NCBI RefSeq assembly: GCF_004362405.1
Contig: NZ_SNXE01000002.1
Span: forward strand, 248,001 to 312,000
Origin: Roseateles asaccharophilus
GTDB lineage: Bacteria; Pseudomonadota; Gammaproteobacteria; Burkholderiales; Burkholderiaceae_C
Direction: 5' to 3'
Length of the DNA stretch: 64,000 bases
In this document: one piece after another, positions 11,610 through 18,200 of the stretch
Position numbering within the stretch: position 1 is the stretch's first letter
Layout: each line of letters begins with the position of its first letter
Notes under the pieces: generated by a model
What the model saw: the letters and a program-made list of their open reading frames with translations, nothing else
The model's database searches: none
Told to the model about the DNA's origin: nothing
Translations under genes and position numbers: made by a program

Positions 11610-13111
11610 CATTTACGGGCCTGCGGGGCTGGCCTGCGATTCCAGACGCCTGCCAGAGTGGCTACGGCTGTCTCGATGGCGCTCGGCGTCACCGCCGCGA
11701 AGCCCAGCAAGAGGCCCGATCGTGAGCAGGCCCCCGGCACCTGGCCGACCTGACGCAGTCGACCCACTTCGATGCCGGCGGCTTCGGCTCGCTGGGCCAG
11801 GTCTTGCTCGTGGGCTGGCTCTTCAAGGGGCAGCAGGGCGTGCAGACCGGCCTGGGGCGTGCTCAGGGCCAGTTCTCCCGCGCTGCCGAAATGCCGCTGC
11901 CAGGCCTGCAGCAGGGCCTCGCGGCGCTGGGCCGCGGCGCGCCGCACCCGGCGCACATGGCGCAGGAACTCACCCTGCTCGATGAAGTCGGCCAGCACCG
12001 CCTGGTCTGCCACCGAGGCATGCCGGTCCAGGGCCCAGCGCAGGCGCGCAAAGGCCTGGGCCAGGGCCGGCGGCAGCACCAGATAGCCCAGGCGCAGACC
12101 CGGGAAGAGCAGCTTGGAGAAGGTTCCGGCGTAGAGCGTGCGGCCCTCGGTGTCCAGCGCCGCCAGCGGGGCCAGGGGCACGCCGCTGTAGCGGTACTCG
12201 CCGTCGTAGTCGTCCTCCAGCAGCCAGGCCTGCTGGCGCCGCGCCCAGGCCAGCAGCTCCAGGCGGCGGCGGGCCTCCATCACCGCCCCGGTGGGGAACT
12301 GGTGCGAGGGCGTGAGGTGCAGCAGGCGGCAGGGCCCCAGGGCCTCCAGCGCCGCCACCTGCAGGCCCTGCTCATCCACCGGCACGCGCAGCACCGGCGT
12401 GCCCGCCAGGGCCAGGGCTGCGGCGGCGGCGCGATAGCCGGGCATCTCCATGGCTGCACGCTCGCCCGGCCCCAGCAGGGCCAGGGCGCTCATGGCAATC
12501 GCCTGCTGCGAGCCGCTGGTCACCACCACCTGTTCGGCCATGCAGGGCAGGCCGCGCGCGTGGCGCAGATAAGCGGCAATGGCCTCGCGCAGACGTGGCA
12601 GGCCAGCGGCATCGCTATAGCCCAGGGGCTGCTGGCGGGACCGGCGCCAGAAGCGCGCCTGCAGTCGCGCCCAGACCGCGTGCGGGAACACGTCCAGGGC
12701 CGGCACGCCGTGGCGGAAGGCGCGTGGCGGGCCTGGCAGCACCCGGGCCGGCCTGAAGTCCTGGTCCAGGCGCTGCCACAGCGGCGAGGCGGGCAGGGCG
12801 CATGTGTCAGCGGGGCCTATGCGTGAGGGGGCTGCACTCGGGCTCGGGGGCAGCGGCGCCACATAGCTGCCGTCGCCCACCCGGGCCTGCAGAAATCCCT
12901 CGGCCAGCAGCTGCTCATAGGCGCGCAGCACCGTGTTGCGCGAGACGCCCAGCTGCCGCGCCAGCTCGCGCGTGGTGGGCAGTCTCAGGGCCGCCGGCAA
13001 CTCGCCGGCCAGGATGCGGGCCTTGAGCTGGGCGTGGATCTGCACGGCCAGACCGGGGCCTTCGGCCTGCAGTCGCATGCCGGTCGGATCCAGCGCGAGC
13101 ATGGGTTCCAT
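11609..13111 (-). CDS. MocR/PdxR-family regulator (GntR HTH fused to aminotransferase domain)
   Basis: A 500-residue transcription factor with an N-terminal winged helix (about residues 20-90; LPTTRELARQLGVSRNTVLRAYEQLLAEGFL) fused to a fold type I aminotransferase-like domain (about 130-490). The latter carries the PLP-binding lysine region TFSKLLFPGLRLGYLVLP and EDDYDGEYRYSG. Such proteins usually sense PLP or a PLP adduct rather than act as enzymes. It is divergent from a PaiB-like gene over 103 bases, so that pair is the likely target. An inverted repeat overlaps its start codon, suggesting autoregulation. Confidence 0.9.
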   Translation of the reverse strand: MEPMLALDPTGMRLQAEGPGLAVQIHAQLKARILAGELPAALRLPTTRELARQLGVSRNTVLRAYEQLLAEGFLQARVGDGSYVAPLPPSPSAAPSRIGPADTCALPASPLWQRLDQDFRPARVLPGPPRAFRHGVPALDVFPHAVWARLQARFWRRSRQQPLGYSDAAGLPRLREAIAAYLRHARGLPCMAEQVVVTSGSQQAIAMSALALLGPGERAAMEMPGYRAAAAALALAGTPVLRVPVDEQGLQVAALEALGPCRLLHLTPSHQFPTGAVMEARRRLELLAWARRQQAWLLEDDYDGEYRYSGVPLAPLAALDTEGRTLYAGTFSKLLFPGLRLGYLVLPPALAQAFARLRWALDRHASVADQAVLADFIEQGEFLRHVRRVRRAAAQRREALLQAWQRHFGSAGELALSTPQAGLHALLPLEEPAHEQDLAQRAEAAGIEVGRLRQVGQVPGACSRSGLLLGFAAVTPSAIETAVATLAGVWNRRPAPQARK

Positions 13112-13145
13112 GGAATTGGCTCTCTAAAGATTTCCAGAATTGGAA
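13106..13145. promoter_or_regulatory. Candidate MocR operator: two TTCCA/TGGAA inverted repeats
   Basis: TTCCATGGAA (13106-13115) is a perfect palindrome that includes the mocR start codon. TTCCA-GAAT-TGGAA (13132-13145) is a second copy with a 4-base spacer. AATTGG also recurs directly at 13114 and 13138. Both repeats sit in the mocR/paiB divergent promoter region. Confidence 0.45.
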
Positions 13146-13214
13146 CTTTCATCGTACCAAGTACAGCCCTAGAGTTCGAAGCGAACACCACAGCCGAGGA
13201 CAGCTGCCGTCATC

Positions 13215-13829
13215 ATGTACCTGCCGAATCACTTCAAGCTCGAGGATCTGGCCCACGCGCGCCGCCTGATCGAAGAGCAGCCCCTGGGCCTGCTGCTGGG
13301 CCGCGACCCGCAGGGCGCCAGCTTCGCCAGCCATCTGCCCCTGTGCTGGGGCGACGAGGGCGAGCACTGGTGGCTGGACGGCCATCTGGCGCGGGCCAAT
13401 CCGCAGTCGGCCTGGCTGGCCGATCAGCCCGAGCAGCTGCTGGTCTTCAGCGGCCCCGATGCCTATGTCTCGCCGCGCCACTACGAGCATGAGCGCAATG
13501 TGCCCACCTGGAACTACCTGGCCCTGCACCTGCGCGTGCGCGCCGAGCTGATCGACGAGCCCGCGGCCAAGGATGCGCTTCTCAAGCGTCTGATCGCCCG
13601 CCACGAGCCGGGCTATGCCGCGCAGTGGCGAGGTCTGCCCGAGGACTTTCAGCACAAGCTGCTGGCGGCCATCGTGGGCCTGCGCCTGCATGTGCTGGGC
13701 TGGGAATTCAAGGCCAAGCTCAGCCAGAACCGCAGCGCGCCGGAACGCCAGCGCCTGCGCGAGCAGTTGGAGGCCGGCACGCCGCGCGAACGCGATCTGG
13801 CGGGCTGGATGCGGAACCTGGGGCTGTGA
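13215..13829 (+). CDS. PaiB-family FMN-binding protein
   Basis: A 204-residue protein of the PaiB/FMN-binding split-barrel family, starting MYLPNHFKLEDLAHARRLI, with LPLCWGDEGEHWWLDGHLARANP and the conserved FSGPDAYVSPRHYE and VPTWNY segments. In Bacillus PaiB is described as a regulator linked to the PaiA acetyltransferase; the biochemical role is unclear. A GNAT acetyltransferase gene starts three bases after its stop, recreating a paiB-paiA-like pair. Transcription is divergent from the MocR-like regulator. Confidence 0.88.
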   Translation: MYLPNHFKLEDLAHARRLIEEQPLGLLLGRDPQGASFASHLPLCWGDEGEHWWLDGHLARANPQSAWLADQPEQLLVFSGPDAYVSPRHYEHERNVPTWNYLALHLRVRAELIDEPAAKDALLKRLIARHEPGYAAQWRGLPEDFQHKLLAAIVGLRLHVLGWEFKAKLSQNRSAPERQRLREQLEAGTPRERDLAGWMRNLGL

Positions 13830-13831
13830 AC

Positions 13832-14281
13832 ATGAAATCGACGAACCCCATCCTGATCCGTCCCCTGCAGCCCGAGGACCGTGCGGCCTGGGAGCGCTTG
13901 GCGCGTGGCTACAAGGCCTTTTACCGCACCGAGCATGAGCCGCAGGTCTATGAGGCCAGCTGGCAGCGTCTGCTGGCGGGCCAGGAGGTGACAGGTCTTG
14001 CCGCCTGCCTGGAGGGCGAGGTGCTGGGCATCGCCCACTACCTCTTCCACACCAGCATCTGGACCGGCGAGGCCTGCTATCTGCAGGATCTCTTCGTGGA
14101 CGAGGCCCAGCGCGGCCGCGGCCTGGCGCGCGCTCTGATCCAGGCGGTGGCCCTGGCCGCCCGTGAGCGCGGCTGCTCGCGCTACTACTGGACCACCCAT
14201 GTGGAAAACCAGCGCGCCCGGGCCCTCTACGACCAGGTGGCCGAGCACCGCGGCATGATCCGCTACGACCTGAGCCTCTAG
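13832..14281 (+). CDS. GNAT-family N-acetyltransferase
   Basis: A 149-residue acetyltransferase with a complete GNAT fold: beta-strand start ILIRPLQPEDRAAWERLARGY, LQDLFVDEAQRGRGLARALI containing the acetyl-CoA loop R-G-R-G-L-A, and the C-terminal YWTTHVENQRARALYDQVAEHRG. The substrate is unknown; the PaiB neighbour suggests a small amine or polyamine, by analogy with PaiA. ATG 13832 is chosen because it follows the paiB stop and fits family length. Confidence 0.88.
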   Translation: MKSTNPILIRPLQPEDRAAWERLARGYKAFYRTEHEPQVYEASWQRLLAGQEVTGLAACLEGEVLGIAHYLFHTSIWTGEACYLQDLFVDEAQRGRGLARALIQAVALAARERGCSRYYWTTHVENQRARALYDQVAEHRGMIRYDLSL

Positions 14282-14301
14282 CGCGGGAGGGGCCGGATGT
14301 G

Positions 14302-14327
14302 AAAAAGCCCGCCGAGTTGGCGGGCTT
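14302..14327 (-). terminator. Terminator of the ETF-QO gene
   Basis: AAGCCCGCC-GAGTT-GGCGGGCTT (14305-14327) is preceded on the + strand by AAAAA (14302-14306), which is the U-tract when read leftward from the ETF-QO stop at 14351. The + strand lacks a T-run. Confidence 0.85.
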
Positions 14328-14350
14328 GCAGCGGGGAAGGGCGGGCTGGA

Positions 14351-16036
14351 TTACATGCCGGCGTAGTTGGGACCACCGCCGCCCTCGGGCGTGACCCAGA
14401 CGATGTTCTGCGTCGGGTCCTTGATGTCGCAGGTCTTGCAGTGCACGCAGTTCTGGGCATTGATCTGCAGGCGGTCGCTGCCATCGTCGTTCTTGACGAA
14501 CTCATACACGCCGGCCGGACAATAGCGGCCCTCGGGGCCGGCAAAGCGCGCCAGATTGGTGGCCACGGGCACGCTGGCGTTCTTCAGCGTCAGATGGGCC
14601 GGCTGGTTTTCCTCGTGGTTGGTGTTGGAGATGAACACCGAGGAAAGGCGGTCGAAGGTCAGCTTGCCATCGGGCTTGGGATAGTCGATGGGCTGGCACT
14701 CGGCGGCCGGCTTGAGGCAGACATGGTCCGGGTGCGTGGCGTGCAGGGTCCAGGGCGGGCTTTGCACGCCCAGCTTGGGCAGCAGCCATTGCTCGATGCC
14801 CGTCATCAGCTGGCCCACCAGCTTGCCCTTCTTGAACCAGAGCTTGAAGTTGCGGGTCTGCTGCAGCTCTTCGTTCAGCCAGCTGGCTTCAAAGGCGGCC
14901 GGGTAGGCGGCCAGCTCGTCCTGGGCACGGCCTTCGACCAGGGCCGGCACGATGGCTTCGGCGCAGAGCATGCCGCTCTTGATGGCGGCATGGCTGCCCT
15001 TGATGCGCGCAGCGTTCAGGTAGCCGGCATCGCAGCCGATCAGCGCACCGCCCGGGAACACCGTCTTGGGCAGGGCCTGGGGCGTGCCGTTGTTGATGGC
15101 GCGCGCACCGTAGCCGATGCGCTTGCCGCCTTCGATATGGGCGCGGATGGACGGATGCGTCTTCCAGCGCTGCATTTCCTCGAAGGGGCTCATATAGGGG
15201 TTCTGGTAGTCCAGACCGATCACAAAGCCCAGCGTGACCTTGTTGCCCTCCAAGTGGTAGAGGAAGCCGCCGCCGAAGGTGTCGTCCGTCATGGGCCAGC
15301 CGGCGGTGTGCACCACCAGGCCGGGCTTGGCCTTCTCGGCCGGGATCTCCCACAGTTCCTTGATGCCGATGGCATAGCTCTGCGGGTCCTTGCCGGCGCT
15401 CAGGTTGTACTTGGCGATCAGCTGCTTGCCCAGATGGCCGCGCGCGCCCTCGGCGAACACGGTGTATTTGCCCAGCAGCTCCATGCCCAGCTGGAAGCCC
15501 TCGTGCGGCTGGCCGTCCTTGCCTATGCCCATATTGCCCGTGGCCACGCCCTTGACGCGGCCCTCTTCGTCATAGAGCACCTCGGCCGCGGCAAAGCCCG
15601 GGAAGATTTCCACGCCCAGGTTCTCGGCCTGCTGGGCCAGCCACTTCACCACATTGGACAGCGAGATGACGTAGCAGCCCTCGTTGTGCAGATTGCGCGG
15701 CACCAGGGCGTCCGGGGTGCGGGTGGCGCCGGTCTCGGAGAGAAAGAGGATGTCGTCGCCGGTGACGGCCTGGTGCAGGGGCGCGCCCAGCTCCTTCCAG
15801 TTGGGGAAGAGCTCGCTCAGGGCGCGCGGGTCCATCACCGCGCCGGAGAGGATGTGGGCGCCGGGCTCGGAGCCCTTTTCCAGCACCACCACCGAGATCT
15901 CCTGGCCCTTCTCGGCGGCCAGCTGCTTGATGCGGATGGCGGTGGCCAGGCCGGCGGGACCGCCGCCCACGACCACCACGTCGTATTCCATGCTTTCGCG
16001 CGGGCCGTACTGGGCCACCAGGTCTTCGGAGCTCAT
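14351..16036 (-). CDS. Electron transfer flavoprotein-ubiquinone oxidoreductase (ETF-QO)
   Basis: A 561-residue inner-membrane-associated flavoprotein that passes electrons from reduced ETF, fed by acyl-CoA and other dehydrogenases, to ubiquinone. The FAD-binding GGGPAGLATAIRIKQ lies near residue 25. The C-terminus has the 4Fe-4S ligands in CVHCKTCDIKDPTQNIVW, preceded by RFAGPEGRYCPAGVYEF. Length and domain order match mitochondrial and bacterial ETF-QO. etfAB is not in the window. It is divergent from an SDR gene. Confidence 0.96.
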   Translation of the reverse strand: MSSEDLVAQYGPRESMEYDVVVVGGGPAGLATAIRIKQLAAEKGQEISVVVLEKGSEPGAHILSGAVMDPRALSELFPNWKELGAPLHQAVTGDDILFLSETGATRTPDALVPRNLHNEGCYVISLSNVVKWLAQQAENLGVEIFPGFAAAEVLYDEEGRVKGVATGNMGIGKDGQPHEGFQLGMELLGKYTVFAEGARGHLGKQLIAKYNLSAGKDPQSYAIGIKELWEIPAEKAKPGLVVHTAGWPMTDDTFGGGFLYHLEGNKVTLGFVIGLDYQNPYMSPFEEMQRWKTHPSIRAHIEGGKRIGYGARAINNGTPQALPKTVFPGGALIGCDAGYLNAARIKGSHAAIKSGMLCAEAIVPALVEGRAQDELAAYPAAFEASWLNEELQQTRNFKLWFKKGKLVGQLMTGIEQWLLPKLGVQSPPWTLHATHPDHVCLKPAAECQPIDYPKPDGKLTFDRLSSVFISNTNHEENQPAHLTLKNASVPVATNLARFAGPEGRYCPAGVYEFVKNDDGSDRLQINAQNCVHCKTCDIKDPTQNIVWVTPEGGGGPNYAGM

Positions 16037-16120
16037 GTGTTTCCTTGTGTCTCAACGATTGTGTGGGCGCCCAGCTGGGCCGCGATTTGGCGCCGCATTC
16101 TACCGATGCGTGCAGAAAAA

Positions 16121-16140
16121 TAGCACGATCGTTCGATTTT
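16121..16140. promoter_or_regulatory. Candidate operator in the ETF-QO/SDR divergent region
   Basis: ACGATCGT (16125-16132) is an 8-base palindrome within TAGCACGATCGTTCGATTTT, in the otherwise featureless 225-base gap 16037-16261. The half-site resembles TetR-type operators that control fatty-acid oxidation genes in betaproteobacteria, by my recollection; the assignment is tentative. Confidence 0.3.
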
Positions 16141-16261
16141 GATTTGGGTGCTGGCCTCTAGCGGGGAAGGCGGGGCTTGGCCGAGCCGACCCAGCGAAGC
16201 GCCGTGGTGGCCCATGCTATCGTTTCCGTCCAGCAGTCTGAGTGATGGAAAGAGACAGATC

Positions 16262-17044
16262 ATGAGCTATAGCATCGACCTCTCGGGCCGCGTGGCCCTG
16301 GTGACCGGAGCTTCCAGCGGACTGGGTGCGCAGTTCGCGCGCACCCTGGCCCAGGCCGGCGCTTGTGTGGTGCTGGCGGGTCGCCGCACTGAACGGCTCA
16401 AGACCCTGCGCGCCGAGATCGAGGCCCAGGGGGGCGACGCCCATGTGGTGCATCTGGACGTCACCGATCTGGACAGCATCAAGTCCGCCGTCGCTCATGC
16501 CGAGACCGAGGTCGGCACCCTGGACATCCTGATCAACAACTCCGGCGTCAGCACCACGCAGAAGCTCACCGAGGTCAGCGGCGATGACTACGACTTCGTG
16601 ATGGACACCAATGTGCGTGGCGCCTTCTTTGTCGCGCAGGAGGTGGGCAAGCGCATGCTGGCGCGCGCGCGCGGTGCGGCGCCGGGCACCTTCATCGGCG
16701 GGCGCATCGTCAACATTGCCTCGATGGCCGGCCTGCGTGTGCTCAGCCAGATCGGGGTCTACTCGATGAGCAAGGCCGCGGTGATCCACATGACCCGCGC
16801 GATGGCGCTGGAATGGGGCAAATACGGCATCAACGTCAACGCCATTTGCCCCGGCTATATCGACACCGAGATCAACCACCATCACTGGAGCACCGAAGGT
16901 GGCAAGAAGCTGGTCGAGCTGCTGCCGCGCAAGCGTGTCGGTCATCCGCGCGACCTGGACACCGCCTTGCTGATGCTCTGTGCCAATGAAAGCCACTTCA
17001 TCAACGGTGCGGTGATCCAGGCCGACGACGGCTTCGGAGTCTGA
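16262..17044 (+). CDS. Short-chain dehydrogenase/reductase (SDR)
   Basis: A 260-residue classical SDR. The nucleotide-binding motif TGASSGLG is at 15-22, NNSG at 92-95 and the catalytic Y167-x3-K171 (YSMSK), with PGYIDTEIN after it. The FabG-like sequence suggests a 3-oxoacyl or 3-hydroxyacyl-CoA reductase, and the ETF-QO and thioesterase neighbours make an acyl-CoA role plausible, but the substrate cannot be read from sequence. ATG 16262 follows an AAAGAGACAG purine-rich stretch. The stop is five bases from yceH. Confidence 0.9.
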   Translation: MSYSIDLSGRVALVTGASSGLGAQFARTLAQAGACVVLAGRRTERLKTLRAEIEAQGGDAHVVHLDVTDLDSIKSAVAHAETEVGTLDILINNSGVSTTQKLTEVSGDDYDFVMDTNVRGAFFVAQEVGKRMLARARGAAPGTFIGGRIVNIASMAGLRVLSQIGVYSMSKAAVIHMTRAMALEWGKYGINVNAICPGYIDTEINHHHWSTEGGKKLVELLPRKRVGHPRDLDTALLMLCANESHFINGAVIQADDGFGV

Positions 17045-17049
17045 GCACC

Positions 17050-17697
17050 ATGTCGCTTCGTGTATTGACGGCGCTGGAAGCGCGCGTGCTGGCCGTGCTG
17101 GTCGAGAAGCAGTTCACCGTGCCCGACAGCTACCCGCTCTCGGTCAACGCCCTGACCCTGGGCTGCAACCAGAAGACCGCGCGCGATCCGGTGATGAATG
17201 CCAGTGAGAGCAAGGTGCTGCGCGCGCTGGACGAGTTGCGCGGCATGAGCCTGGTGAACCGCGTCAGCGGCAGCCGGGTGGACCGCTATGAGCACAACTT
17301 CCGCCGCGGCATCAATGTGCCGGGGCAGGCCGAGGCCCTGCTGGCCACCCTGATGCTGCGCGGCCCGCAGACGGCGGCCGAGCTGCGCGCCAACAGCGAA
17401 CGCCTGCACCGCTTTGCCGACATTTCCTCGGTCGAGGCCTTTCTGACCGAGCTGGCCGAGCGCGAGCCGCCCCTGGCCCTGAAGCTGGCCCGTGCGCCCG
17501 GTGCGCGCGAGAGCCGTTGGGCGCATCTGTTGTGTGGCGAGCCGGCCGAGGGGCTGTCGGCCGCAGCGGCGGGCGAAGCACCCGCGCGCGACGATGAGAT
17601 CCTGCAGCTGCGCGCCGAGCAGGCCCGGCTGGCGGCCGAGCTGGAAACGGTCAAGGCGCAGCTGGCGCAGATCCGCAGCGAGCTGGGGCTGGCATGA
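17050..17697 (+). CDS. YceH family protein (DUF480)
   Basis: A 215-residue homologue of E. coli YceH, a conserved protein with two winged-helix domains (about residues 5-90 and 95-165) whose function is not established. Signatures include EARVLAVLVEKQFTVPDSYPLSVNAL and CNQKTARDPVM. A C-terminal predicted coiled coil (EILQLRAEQARLAAELETVKAQLAQIR) follows. The stop overlaps the next start by four bases. Confidence 0.9.
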   Translation: MSLRVLTALEARVLAVLVEKQFTVPDSYPLSVNALTLGCNQKTARDPVMNASESKVLRALDELRGMSLVNRVSGSRVDRYEHNFRRGINVPGQAEALLATLMLRGPQTAAELRANSERLHRFADISSVEAFLTELAEREPPLALKLARAPGARESRWAHLLCGEPAEGLSAAAAGEAPARDDEILQLRAEQARLAAELETVKAQLAQIRSELGLA

Positions 17698-18116
17698 GGA
17701 TAGAGATTCCTGCGGACAAGAAGCTGGTCCACGAGACCCTCATCCCGATCCGCTGGGGCGATATGGACGCGATGGGCCATGTCAACAACACGGTCTACTT
17801 CCGCTACATGGAGATCGCGCGCGTGGACTGGCTGGACAGCCTCAAGGCGGCGCCCAACCCCCAGGGGGAGGGCCCGGTGATCGTCAACGCCTTCTGCAAT
17901 TTCTACAAGCAGCTTGAGTACCCCGGCGAGGTGCTGACCCGCCACTACGTCTCCAATGCGGGCCGCAGCAGCTTCGACACCTGGATCACCATGGCCCGCG
18001 CCGATGATCCGCAGACCCTCTACGCCGCGGGGGGCGCCACCACGGTGTGGATGGACTTCCCGTCCCAGCGCTCAGCGCCCCTGCCGGACTGGCTGCGCCG
18101 CATCGTGGAGGGCTGA
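17694..18116 (+). CDS. Acyl-CoA thioesterase, 4HBT family
   Basis: A 140-residue hotdog-fold thioesterase. RWGDMDAMGHVNNTVYFRYMEIAR is the 4-hydroxybenzoyl-CoA thioesterase signature, with the aspartate of GDMDAMGH at the catalytic position. It is expected to hydrolyse small acyl- or aroyl-CoA esters in the cytosol. The ATGA overlap (17694-17697) couples it to yceH, and the unit closes at the terminator at 18158. Confidence 0.9.
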   Translation: MRIEIPADKKLVHETLIPIRWGDMDAMGHVNNTVYFRYMEIARVDWLDSLKAAPNPQGEGPVIVNAFCNFYKQLEYPGEVLTRHYVSNAGRSSFDTWITMARADDPQTLYAAGGATTVWMDFPSQRSAPLPDWLRRIVEG

Positions 18117-18157
18117 ACGCGGTCGGTGCCCCGCGACGACCGCCCGTGAAAACGAGA

Positions 18158-18183
18158 AAGGCCGGGCCCAGAGGCCCGGCCTT
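18158..18183. terminator. Bidirectional terminator between the thioesterase and TonB receptor genes
   Basis: An 11-bp perfect stem AAGGCCGGGCC/GGCCCGGCCTT with a CAGA loop, flanked by GAAAACGAGAA on the left and TTGCCTT on the right. It serves two convergent genes. Confidence 0.8.
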
Positions 18184-18200
18184 GCCTTCAGGCGCCGCGC

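Noticed and set aside
14441-16123. 560-codon plus-strand open frame opposite ETF-QO
   Set aside because: Antisense shadow; composition biased and no recognisable domain.
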